Assembly: GCA_946476985.1 (NCBI GenBank)
Contig: CAMKWS010000007.1
Span: 38,290 to 102,289 of the forward strand
DNA length: 64,000 bases
Reading direction: 5' to 3'
Source: an uncultured Acetobacteraceae bacterium
GTDB lineage: Bacteria > Pseudomonadota > Alphaproteobacteria > Acetobacterales > Acetobacteraceae
A program made the position numbers and the translations under genes. Shown one piece after another: positions 1 through 7,398 of this stretch (its first letter is position 1; the number at the start of each line of letters is the position of its first letter). The notes under the pieces were generated by a model. That model was not told the DNA's origin. It did no database searches and saw only the letters and a program-made list of their open reading frames with translations.

Positions 1-2
1 AT

Positions 3-521
3 TCTCCAGGGGTGAAGAATGATGTCAAAACCAGAGAAATGATCTGTGACTATTTACGCTTAGTCAGCATGAATATGGATGATGCACACCAGCTTGATGA
101 GGTGATGGAGCGTGAGCTCAAAAAGAATCTGCATGAAGATTTGCACATCTCTGAATCTTTGCAGGGTATTTCAGATGCTTTGCCAGCATTAGGCATTGTT
201 GCTGCTGTCCTTGGGGTGGTGAAGACAATGGCAGCTATCAGTAAACCTCCTGCTGTTTTGGGAGAGATGATTGCTGGAGCTTTGGTAGGGACCTTCCTAG
301 GGGTTTTGCTGGCGTATGGCGTTGTAGGGCCTTTAGCATCTCGTATGCAGGCTGTGGTGAAGATGGATGGCCGATACCACGATACAATTCGCAGTGTTTT
401 AGTGGCCTTTGTACAAGGTAAGCCACCACAAGTGTGTGTGGAAATTGGGCGTAAGAATATTCCAGAGGAATTTATGCCTGGCTTTGCCGAGGTTGATTCC
501 ATGATTTCAGAAATAACATAA
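3..521 (+). CDS. motA: Flagellar motor stator protein MotA (C-terminal part, 5' end off window)
   Basis: MotA forms the proton-conducting stator with MotB in the inner membrane and pushes on the rotor protein FliG. The reading frame is open from base 3, so the gene begins before the window; the GTG at 12 is not taken as the start. The remaining 172 residues include the cytoplasmic segment with charged residues (MERELKKNLHED), then DALPALGIVAAVLGVVKTM and ALVGTFLGVLLAYG, which are the conserved third and fourth membrane segments of MotA. Downstream, on the same strand, is fliK after a 76-base gap, consistent with a motility operon. motB is not seen in the window. Confidence 0.95.
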   Translation, partial: SPGVKNDVKTREMICDYLRLVSMNMDDAHQLDEVMERELKKNLHEDLHISESLQGISDALPALGIVAAVLGVVKTMAAISKPPAVLGEMIAGALVGTFLGVLLAYGVVGPLASRMQAVVKMDGRYHDTIRSVLVAFVQGKPPQVCVEIGRKNIPEEFMPGFAEVDSMISEIT

Positions 522-597
522 AATAAGCCATGAAATGCTTCACAATTAGCCTTGATAGTGCCATGGTTAATTCTGAAAAATATAAAGGATTTGTCAC

Positions 598-2493
598 ATG
601 ATGGCGTCATATATGCCTAAGATAGGCCTTGATGAAAAGAATTCACTAGCAAATCCTATAAAATGCCTTGCTAAATCGGATGATCATACAAGGACAGGTA
701 CAGGTTTAATACAGGGGAAAAAATTTTCCACATTAGTGGCTAGCCATGATGCGGAGCGACATGGGGCGACGACTGGTGAGGAAAAATTATCTGATGATGC
801 GTCCTGTGCTCATGGGCAGGAGGAAGCTTCTCAGTTTGATGGGGCTAGGGAAAAGGTTTCTCAAAAAAAAGCATCTTCTTCTATTCTTTCGCAGGAGCAA
901 GGGAGGCTAGACCAGGGAAAACACGGTGTTGATGAAGATAAACGCCTCGAACAACTTGTGGCAGCTCTGCCAGAGGATTCTGAGGATGATAGGGGAGAAG
1001 ATGTAGAATCTCTTTCCCATAATCTTGGTGTAACAGCCGATGAGGCACCTCAAAAAGAACAGCATGCTACGCCACAAGATTGGTCTCTTGCTGCTTTGAT
1101 GCAATTGCATCAGGTGGTGGGGCAAGTGGAAGCAACACCACAGAATATATCATCAAGTGCGGCGCAAAATATAAAAGATGAAAATTCCATACGAAACAGT
1201 AGTGCCGTTGCTCACAAAGCGGAGGCGGCTGTGGGGAGTGTGGTGGCTTCGGCTGCTGGGGGTATGAGTGTACGTACGAGTACAGCCACAGCTTTTCCGA
1301 CTGAGAGCATTCCATCAGTATCGTTGCAAAATATAGAAGCTATGTTGCAACAGCAAAAAGCTAAGGCGCCGCACGGGGAGGAGGGAAGCATTTCTTCTGC
1401 TCATATAGGGCAAAACAATCCGAAATTAGCTAATTCTATAGGGCTGATACAGAGGGATATAAGTCGCGAAGTAGGAACTCTTCGGTCAGGGATGGGGCCG
1501 CAGCCGAGTTGGTCCACGGCTTCTGTGCAGGTAGTGAGTGTGGTGCAGAATCATATAGCTGATATGGCTAAAAGCAGCACCAATGGTGTGAATTCTGTTC
1601 TCAAAGGAAACAGCTTAAATGTTTTAGGGAATAGAGATTCTCTTTTTGGGGTTACTCTGGCGATGTCGCCGGAAGGGACAGTCCGGCAGGGCTTTAAAGG
1701 TGACGATACAGGAAAAGGGAATACACCATCTCAAGAAGGTGAGATGTCGTTAACAGGCGATGATAGTTCCAAAGAAGTTGCCTCTGCCCCTGTGGTAGGC
1801 ACGTCATCCTTTGCGCATTTAATAGCTAATGAGGTGAATGGTGTACGGGGAGACGGCGTAAATGCGGCTGTTTCGCCAAGGCAGATAGGTGTCACGCATC
1901 ATAATAATGATGACATAGCTAATTCATCCCCGCCTATTTTAACAACGGGGACGTTGGGTAATGGCCGGTCTTCTACGTTGAATATGACGGTTTTGACGCA
2001 AGATGAATCACCTGTTCGTGTGCAGGTGGTGCACTCAATGGATGGGCTTTCAGCTTTATCACTCCAAGGAGCGGATGAAAGCACAACAAGCGTGTTGCAA
2101 AAGAGTCGTCGAGATCTTGCTCATCAGTTAGATATTGCCGGTGTGCGGGCCAATAATGTGAAAATTGACGTTCTACCAGCCGATATGGGCGGTATGGCGG
2201 ATGGGCAGGGGAATACTTCTGCCAATAGCCATCATTTCCATAGGGAGGGAGAAGGCCAAGCAGGTGCGTCTTTTGGGGATGCTCAAACGGGGAGTGGTGG
2301 GCAGGGGGGGCAGCATGCTTACCCACAGTACCAGCAGCACGTAGAACAGGCCATGGAGCGTGGGCAAGCAGGCTCAACATTGACAGCCGCTTTGTCGGAC
2401 GACGCCGCGTCGGATGTGGAGGGCGAGACAGCTCAGTTACATCTTACGGCAGGGCGCACTTTAGCAAATGGCGGGTTGAATATTTCAGTCTGA
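598..2493 (+). CDS. fliK: Flagellar hook-length control protein FliK-like
   Basis: Probable FliK, the secreted molecular ruler that sets hook length and triggers the export switch through FlhB. The 631-residue protein is mostly low-complexity and rich in Ser, Gln, Gly and Asp, as expected for a fast-evolving FliK ruler. The recognisable part is near residues 455-525 (LNMTVLTQDESPVRVQVV, then SRRDLAHQLDIAGVRANNVK), matching the C-terminal Flg_hook domain pattern of a beta strand followed by a helix ending in L-x-x-A-G. It begins with two consecutive ATG codons; AAAGGA lies 10 bases upstream. Position between motA and flgD strongly supports the call; sequence similarity alone would be modest. 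Confidence 0.8.
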   Translation: MMASYMPKIGLDEKNSLANPIKCLAKSDDHTRTGTGLIQGKKFSTLVASHDAERHGATTGEEKLSDDASCAHGQEEASQFDGAREKVSQKKASSSILSQEQGRLDQGKHGVDEDKRLEQLVAALPEDSEDDRGEDVESLSHNLGVTADEAPQKEQHATPQDWSLAALMQLHQVVGQVEATPQNISSSAAQNIKDENSIRNSSAVAHKAEAAVGSVVASAAGGMSVRTSTATAFPTESIPSVSLQNIEAMLQQQKAKAPHGEEGSISSAHIGQNNPKLANSIGLIQRDISREVGTLRSGMGPQPSWSTASVQVVSVVQNHIADMAKSSTNGVNSVLKGNSLNVLGNRDSLFGVTLAMSPEGTVRQGFKGDDTGKGNTPSQEGEMSLTGDDSSKEVASAPVVGTSSFAHLIANEVNGVRGDGVNAAVSPRQIGVTHHNNDDIANSSPPILTTGTLGNGRSSTLNMTVLTQDESPVRVQVVHSMDGLSALSLQGADESTTSVLQKSRRDLAHQLDIAGVRANNVKIDVLPADMGGMADGQGNTSANSHHFHREGEGQAGASFGDAQTGSGGQGGQHAYPQYQQHVEQAMERGQAGSTLTAALSDDAASDVEGETAQLHLTAGRTLANGGLNISV

Positions 2494-2522
2494 AACATTC
2501 GTTGAGATGAAGGAGAGACGAG

Positions 2523-3248
2523 ATGGTATCGGCAGTTACATCAAATCTTTTGGCGTTAAAGCAGGCGACTGATGGTGCTGCAAAAAGCAGCGCTGCAACA
2601 TTAGCGAGTGGTGGAGGGGCGGCTAGTTCTGGGGCGAGTACTCAGGAAGGGGCTTTTGCCTCTATGGCAAAAAATGAAACTAATTTTTTGACGCTTTTGA
2701 CGGCACAGCTGAAGCATCAAGACCCAAGTAGCCCTATGAATACAGAGAATATGGCGTCACAATTAGCGCAGTTCTCTTCTGTTGAGCAGCAAGTCCAGAC
2801 CAACACGCATCTGAAGTCGCTTATTGCGCTGAATGAGTCAGCTCAGCTCACGCAGGATAAAAGCATGGTGGGGCAGATCGCATCGGTCTCCACAACGACA
2901 TTGCCGTTGCAGTCAGGGAAAGGGACGCTTTCCTTTAATGCCGGTGCTGGGGATATTATTGGTGTCTCTGTAGCAGACCGTACGGGACAGATTGTTAAGA
3001 ATGATATGCTGCGTGCGCAGGGCGGTAAGAATAATTGGGTGTGGGATGGCCAGGATAATTCTGGCAACCAGCTGACAGACGGAGCTTATAGCGTTTCTGT
3101 GAAGAAGATGGATTCTCAAGGCGGCACAATAGATGTGCCTTTCTATGTCAGTGGGAAGGTAACAGGTGTACGCAAAGGAGCTTCTGGTGTGGATATTATG
3201 ATGGGTGATGCGGAAGCTCCTTTATCTGGTGTGCAATCTTTGAGCTAA
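2523..3248 (+). CDS. flgD: Flagellar hook assembly scaffold FlgD
   Basis: FlgD caps the growing hook and is needed for FlgE polymerisation. The 241-residue protein has the classic N-terminal FlgD motif at about residues 57-93 (NFLTLLTAQLKHQDPSSPMN, then ASQLAQFSSVEQQ) and a C-terminal Ig/tudor-like domain with NNWVWDGQDNSGN and LTDGAYSVSV. AAGGAGAGACGAG gives a good ribosome site before ATG 2523. It follows fliK by 29 bases, so the two are probably cotranscribed; the hook protein gene flgE is separate, 4 kb away on the other strand. Confidence 0.95.
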   Translation: MVSAVTSNLLALKQATDGAAKSSAATLASGGGAASSGASTQEGAFASMAKNETNFLTLLTAQLKHQDPSSPMNTENMASQLAQFSSVEQQVQTNTHLKSLIALNESAQLTQDKSMVGQIASVSTTTLPLQSGKGTLSFNAGAGDIIGVSVADRTGQIVKNDMLRAQGGKNNWVWDGQDNSGNQLTDGAYSVSVKKMDSQGGTIDVPFYVSGKVTGVRKGASGVDIMMGDAEAPLSGVQSLS

Positions 3249-3334
3249 GAAGAGGCGTGCAGGTTTAGCAATAGAGCGGTTTGGGCATAGGCCTGTGCCG
3301 CTTTTGTCTGAATGATAATATTAGGCATGAAATT

Positions 3335-3703
3335 ATGTATCAGCAGAATGCTTTGAGAGCTTATCGGAACACTATAAGTGGGGCATTAACCGATAGAGAT
3401 GCAGATGCGGAATGTTTTCGTAAATTGATTGCTGTATTGGAGGCTGTTGAACACACATCTGATGTGATTGAACGCAATAAGGCTATCTCTAAAAATCAAC
3501 GGTTATGGTCATTGATACAACGGGCCAATGCGGTCGATACTGGTATGGTAGAGACAGAAGAACGGCTCTTGTTTGCACGGATGGCTGATTCTGCACAGAA
3601 ATATGGCATTCGTGCCATGTTGGATACGTCTTTGAGTTTGCAGCCGTTAATCGAAGTAGCACGGAATATTTTGGAAGGGCTACTTCACCAAAAGAATGTT
3701 TAA
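3335..3703 (+). CDS. flaF: Flagellar biosynthesis regulator FlaF
   Basis: FlaF is a small alphaproteobacterial protein needed for flagellin production, acting with the translational regulator FlbT. From ATG 3335 the product is 122 residues and starts MYQQNALRAY, the family's typical M-Y-x-x-A start. The core NKAISKNQRLWSLIQRANA corresponds to the conserved FlaF segment with N-x-x-LW, and the C-terminal helix LIEVARNILEGL also fits. An upstream in-frame GTG at 3281 would add 18 unconserved residues, so the ATG is preferred although its ribosome site is weak. FlbT, usually adjacent, is not found. Last gene of the motA-fliK-flgD-flaF run. Confidence 0.85.
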   Translation: MYQQNALRAYRNTISGALTDRDADAECFRKLIAVLEAVEHTSDVIERNKAISKNQRLWSLIQRANAVDTGMVETEERLLFARMADSAQKYGIRAMLDTSLSLQPLIEVARNILEGLLHQKNV

Positions 3704-3744
3704 TCTTTTAAGAGACGTTTTTGTTATTTGTTAGTGTTCACCTT

Positions 3745-3778
3745 TCCTCCTAAGGGCCCCTCCTGAAGGGGGAGAGGA
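3745..3778. terminator. Possible weak terminator between flaF and glf
   Basis: CCCCT-cctga-AGGGG forms a 5-bp GC-rich stem, with a second outer pairing TCCTC/GAGGA. It lies between convergent genes but has no clear T-run, so support is limited. Confidence 0.3.
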
Positions 3779-3786
3779 TGGTTTGT

Positions 3787-4938
3787 TTAGGGGGGCCTAA
3801 AAAAGGCAGGTAGGGGTTTGCGCTCAGCTATATATTGGTCGATGAGATGGCAGGCTGTGAGCGCCTCAGCGATGGTTGTATCCATATCTAAATATCTATA
3901 TGTCCCCAAGCGGCCTAGGAAAGAGACACCTGAGGTTGTTTTAGCTTGCTCAATATAACGTGTGAGCAAGCTCATCTCTGTGGTGAGGCGTATGGGGTAA
4001 TAGGGCGTATCGTGCGCTGTTGCCTGGCGACTATATTCCTTAAAACAGACACTATTTTTAAATTGATCAGCTTCCCAGGGAGCAAAATGCTTATGCTCTG
4101 TGATGCGTGTATAGGCAACGGAGGCATCGCAGTAATTCATAACGGCAACGCCTTGATAATCGCCTTTAGCGTCAATTCGTTCGAAATCGAGTGTACGATA
4201 GCCAAGTCGGCCATGCTGGAAATTAAAAAAGCGGTCAATGGGGCCGGTATAGATTATATGGTCCCATTGGGCTTGGGGCTGAATTTCCTCGAAGGAGGTA
4301 TTAAGGTATAGGGTAATGCGAGGGTGGTTGAGAATGTTTTGGATAAGCTGAGTGTATCCTTCTACAGGAATCCCCTGATAAGGATGGCTGAAGTAGTTAT
4401 CATCATAATTAAAGCGTAATGGCAGTCTTTTTAGGATAGAGGCGGGAAGCTCACGGGGAGATAGCCCCCATTGTTTCTTCGTATAATGGTAAAAAAAGGC
4501 GTGATATAATTCTGGCCCGATCATATGGAGGGCTTGTTCTTCAAAATTATTTGGTTGTGTGGGGCCGTGCGCGCTTTTAGTGCGAATGAAGTCTTGTGCT
4601 TCCTGCGGGGTGAATGTTGCGTTGAAGAACTGATTAATGGTGTGGAGATTAATTGGCAGGCTATAAACACGGCCATTTGTAGTGGCCTTTACACGATTAA
4701 TATAAGGGCGAAAGTGAGCAAAACGCTGCACATAGTGCCAAATATGCTTATGTGCGGTGTGGAAGATATGCGGCCCATATTGGTGCAGCATGATACCTGT
4801 ATGCTCATCTCGTGATGTATGGCAGTTGCCTCCACAATGGGAGCGCTCATCTAGGATCGTAATATTGTGACCGCGTTCAGCAAGGTGGCGTGCTGTTACT
4901 GCTCCGCTGAACCCAGCCCCGATAACGCCGAATTCCAT
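3787..4938 (-). CDS. glf: UDP-galactopyranose mutase
   Basis: Flavoenzyme that interconverts UDP-galactopyranose and UDP-galactofuranose in the cytosol, supplying galactofuranose for surface polysaccharide. The 383-residue length is normal. An N-terminal dinucleotide fold (MEFGVIGAGFSGAVTARHLA), the family motif GGNCHTSRDEHTGI, and QYGPHIFHT followed by the YSLPINLHTINQF segment are all visible; GLSPRELPASILKRLP and YRTLDFER also match Glf. The start at 4938 sits exactly at the flavin-fold methionine. No glycosyltransferase or O-antigen gene is adjacent; it is placed within the flagellar locus, opposite in direction to flaF. The ribosome site is poor. Confidence 0.93.
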   Translation of the reverse strand: MEFGVIGAGFSGAVTARHLAERGHNITILDERSHCGGNCHTSRDEHTGIMLHQYGPHIFHTAHKHIWHYVQRFAHFRPYINRVKATTNGRVYSLPINLHTINQFFNATFTPQEAQDFIRTKSAHGPTQPNNFEEQALHMIGPELYHAFFYHYTKKQWGLSPRELPASILKRLPLRFNYDDNYFSHPYQGIPVEGYTQLIQNILNHPRITLYLNTSFEEIQPQAQWDHIIYTGPIDRFFNFQHGRLGYRTLDFERIDAKGDYQGVAVMNYCDASVAYTRITEHKHFAPWEADQFKNSVCFKEYSRQATAHDTPYYPIRLTTEMSLLTRYIEQAKTTSGVSFLGRLGTYRYLDMDTTIAEALTACHLIDQYIAERKPLPAFFRPP

Positions 4939-5015
4939 TATAGTGATGTTCCGCTACGGTTTTTAGAGTTATTGGTGCAAAGAGCCGTTATGGCATGAGA
5001 GAGTTTTGGAGACGG

Positions 5016-5435
5016 TTATTGCCCAGTGCATGTGCCATCAATACAGCTGCGGCTTGGAGGCGGCGGTGGGTAAGGGGCGACGCCCTGGATATATAGTCCC
5101 CATGGCATAAAAGCTGGTGCATTCCAGCCATCACGAGGGGATGGCTGAGGGGATTGAAAAGCCCCCCATAAAGGTGCAGCCCAGGGGGCAGGGGCATCGC
5201 CACGGCGATAGCCATCATATTGCCAAGTCCCTGCCAGAGATTCTGGTGGAGGCGGTGGCGGCGCAAGTTGGGTAAATTCATTTATAGATGGCGGTGGGGG
5301 AGGTGGAGGCCTATTAAGATATTCGCTGCCTCCATAAAAGCTTTGAGCATGTGCAGCATGAGAGAGGCCGCCTATGAAGCCAAAAAGAATGATCTTGGTA
5401 AGATATTTGAGGCTCGTTGTATGGGTAAAAGCCAT
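5016..5435 (-). CDS. Proline-rich secreted protein, unknown function
   Basis: Not recognised. The 139-residue product has an N-terminal signal peptide (hydrophobic ILFGFIGGLSHAAHAQ, likely cleavage after AHA) and then an extracytoplasmic, low-complexity chain with proline runs at residues 43-49 (seven), 59-64 (six) and 123-127 (five), many aromatic residues, and two cysteines near the C terminus (C131, C136). AGGAG seven bases before the ATG gives a strong ribosome site. It lies 77 bases upstream of glf in the same direction and may be cotranscribed. The proline runs would normally require elongation factor P for efficient translation. Confidence 0.7.
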   Translation of the reverse strand: MAFTHTTSLKYLTKIILFGFIGGLSHAAHAQSFYGGSEYLNRPPPPPPPSINEFTQLAPPPPPPESLAGTWQYDGYRRGDAPAPWAAPLWGAFQSPQPSPRDGWNAPAFMPWGLYIQGVAPYPPPPPSRSCIDGTCTGQ

Positions 5436-5828
5436 TAAGCTCTCCTAGGGGGTATTATTGTATAATATCGTGGCCAATCCGTAGAAATTACCCCTTTTTA
5501 TAAAGGTTAATTGTTAAGTTTTAGGTAATATGGATATGAAAATTTACCTTTACATGATTAAAATAAAGGCTATTTTATGGCTAATTGATAAGGGGAAGCT
5601 GAATAAGTCGCAACAAAGATGGTGATAATTTAAAGGAATATTTACTTTTGGAGCGTATATGTTTCTGAAGAGACGATAGTGTGATGAGCCTTGGCCGGTC
5701 GTGCTCTTTAGTCATGGAAGAGGGGTGGTGGGCCATGGTTTCACGAAGTGAAGTTGGGGTTTATCTACTTTTTTGTTTTTTTAACGTTCTTCATTCGTTG
5801 ATGAGATATTCGTTAAGGGTGGTTTCTA
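5436..5828. other. AT-rich intergenic region (393 bases)
   Basis: The gap separates the divergent proline-rich gene (-) and the small ORF at 5829 (+), so it should contain promoters for both. An AT-rich TATTATACAATA segment close to 5460-5475 could be a -10 region for the minus-strand gene. A 90-codon ORF at 5681-5953 lacks a ribosome site and overlaps the better ORF, so it is not called. No other structure seen. Confidence 0.4.
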
Positions 5829-6107
5829 ATGCCTTATATGGTTCGGTCTTGGGGCCTCATAGAGGAAGAAGAAAAGAAACGGGAGTTTCTAAATACTGTG
5901 CGAAAAGCCTTAAAGGCGTCATCATTATCGAAAATAGAGCGGGATGTTATTAAGGCTCCCCTTAAAGCGGCACGAGCCTTAAAGGACCCGCAAAGCCTTT
6001 TGAGACAGCAAGATGAGCTTTTGTATCATAAGGCCTTCGCAGCAGGGATGCGTGTTGCTGGTATGGTGTCGTGCGGAGTGGATAGTTTGCGAGAAGGAGG
6101 CTCGTAA
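5829..6107 (+). CDS. Small hypothetical protein (92 residues)
   Basis: Not recognised. A charged, mostly helical protein without signal peptide: an acidic/basic N-terminal helix (IEEEEKKREFLNTVRKALKA), a Lys/Ala-rich middle and a C-terminal segment AFAAGMRVAGMVSCGVDSL. AGGGTGG lies 7 bases before the ATG, and a strong intrinsic terminator follows at 6196-6235, which argues that this is a real single-gene transcript. Neighbours are glf and the proline-rich gene (divergent) and a MucR-like regulator downstream. Confidence 0.55.
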   Translation: MPYMVRSWGLIEEEEKKREFLNTVRKALKASSLSKIERDVIKAPLKAARALKDPQSLLRQQDELLYHKAFAAGMRVAGMVSCGVDSLREGGS

Positions 6108-6195
6108 GGGCTGACTGTCTTGCGTGTATTAGATGGAGATATTTAAGGTTTAGCTTTTATTGAACATTATAATTATAAGTGTGTAGATCTTTGGG

Positions 6196-6235
6196 AAGGC
6201 TCATCAGGACATACTGGTGAGCCTTAACTTTTTTT
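6196..6235 (+). terminator. Rho-independent terminator after the small ORF
   Basis: AAGGCTCATCAG and CTGGTGAGCCTT pair over 12 bases with one wobble, loop GACATA, followed by AAC and seven T residues. Confidence 0.85.
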
Positions 6236-6425
6236 AAGATATGCCATTCAGTTTTCTTTAGATGGCCATTTTTCTGGCTATATCAAGGTTTATGGACAGG
6301 CTTTGGTGGAGGAATTCTTTATGTTGAATGAAGAATTTCTTTGATTTCTTCTTTATTTAGGATTAAAGCGGGCCTGTTAGTGAAACACTTTCTTAAATTA
6401 GGTCTTGCTAAAGAAGCGGAAACTG

Positions 6426-6441
6426 TTTCTTAATTAAGAAA
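6426..6441. promoter_or_regulatory. Perfect 16-base palindrome, candidate operator of the MucR-like gene
   Basis: TTTCTTAATTAAGAAA is a perfect palindrome ending just before the AGGTGAGG ribosome site of the gene at 6458. Ros/MucR proteins bind AT-rich sites with T-A steps and often repress their own gene, so an autoregulatory operator is a reasonable inference. Confidence 0.45.
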
Positions 6442-6457
6442 ATAGGTGAGGCTAATT

Positions 6458-7255
6458 ATGTCAGGGAATAGGACAGGAACAGTGACGTCAGATACGGCGA
6501 GTGCATTCATCGAGCGAGGAATCGGGCGCCTTTTGTCACGATTCCAAAGAGAATTTTCTCCCACGCAGACTTTGAGTGACATTGTTGGGCAGGCGGATCA
6601 TTTGCGTGAGATGACGCAAATTCTTCTGAATCTCTCTGGCCGTTATCCTGAGAGAACAGGGGCGGTGTTGAGTGTCCTCTCTGGCTTGGCCGATCTTGGT
6701 GTTATTTTCGATATGACAAGTGCTGTGCGTGAAACAGCAGCCTTGGCTGAGAAGATGGTCGCACACCCTCCTGTTGCCTATGATGCCGCCTTGGTGGGGG
6801 ATGGCCCTCGTGATGGTCAGCTTTCATCTCTTTTACAAGAAGAGGCACAGAAGTTTCATATGCAGGCTTCTTCAGGAGTCACGTCTCCTGTCGGGCATGG
6901 TTTTTCGGCAGGAATGAGTCTTGGGAGCAGCTTTGTTCCGGGGATGTCGCCTGATGTGAAAGAAAAGCCGGGCCAATGGATTGCCGCTCGTGAGGAACCT
7001 TATTGCCCGCCGGAAGAGTCTGTTTTCTCTGATGAGATTGTTTGCCTGCATTGCGGTGGGGCTTTTAGTATGCTGAAGCGGCATATTGAACGCCAACATC
7101 GTCAAAGCCCAGATGGATATAGAGCATATTGGGGCTTAGCGCAGGATTATCCTATGGCGTGCGAAAGTTACTCCGCGATGAAGAAGCTTGAAGCGTCTAA
7201 GACGGGTCTTGGGCATTATGACCGTAAAAAGAAAAAAACAGGCTTAAAGGTTTGA
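6458..7255 (+). CDS. Ros/MucR family zinc-finger transcriptional regulator with long N-terminal extension
   Basis: Predicted DNA-binding regulator of the Ros/MucR family, which controls motility and surface polysaccharide in alphaproteobacteria. The C-terminal domain has C196-x2-C199-x9-H209-x4-H214 (CLHCGGAFSMLKRH), then the family hallmarks YRAYWGL, DYPM and KTGLG. Family members are usually near 150 residues; this one has 265, with about 180 N-terminal residues that do not look like MucR. That part has helical segments at about 25-100 and a Gly/Ser-rich linker at 130-175. ATG 6458 is chosen over GTG 6446 because AGGTGAGG lies at the right distance from it. Its place between flagellar blocks and beside glf suggests regulation of motility or surface sugars (inference). 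Confidence 0.85.
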   Translation: MSGNRTGTVTSDTASAFIERGIGRLLSRFQREFSPTQTLSDIVGQADHLREMTQILLNLSGRYPERTGAVLSVLSGLADLGVIFDMTSAVRETAALAEKMVAHPPVAYDAALVGDGPRDGQLSSLLQEEAQKFHMQASSGVTSPVGHGFSAGMSLGSSFVPGMSPDVKEKPGQWIAAREEPYCPPEESVFSDEIVCLHCGGAFSMLKRHIERQHRQSPDGYRAYWGLAQDYPMACESYSAMKKLEASKTGLGHYDRKKKKTGLKV

Positions 7256-7322
7256 AGAATTTCCATGTTAGGTGGTGATATAGCACACGCCTAGGGATGA
7301 TCTTTTAGGTTATTAATGTAGA

Positions 7323-7360
7323 GAAAAAGCGTTGGAAGGTTCGTATCCCAACGCTTTTTC
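7323..7360. terminator. Bidirectional terminator between the MucR-like gene and flgE
   Basis: GAAAAAGCGTTGG pairs perfectly with CCAACGCTTTTTC over 13 bases, with a 12-base loop. The A-run on one side and T-run on the other let it serve both convergent genes. Confidence 0.9.
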
Positions 7361-7398
7361 TTTGTGAGGAAGTATAAAGAGACGAGGCTTAACAGTGG

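Larger units (their letters stand above)
6108..6457. other. Intergenic region upstream of the MucR-like gene (350 bases)
   Basis: It holds the terminator of the small ORF (6196-6235), then an AT-rich stretch rich in TTTCTT/AAGAA words, including TTTCTTAAATTAG near 6390 and a perfect 16-base palindrome at 6426-6441 next to the ribosome site of the MucR-like gene. The promoter of that gene should lie here; no clear -35/-10 pair is assigned. Confidence 0.5.

Noticed and set aside
50..610. 186-codon minus-strand ORF opposite motA
   Set aside because: It is antisense to the well-supported MotA frame and resembles no protein.
1973..2380. 135-codon minus-strand ORF opposite fliK
   Set aside because: Shadow of the fliK low-complexity region; no signal or motif.
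5681..5953. 90-codon ORF before the small hypothetical gene
   Set aside because: No ribosome site, and it overlaps the better-supported ORF at 5829 in another frame.
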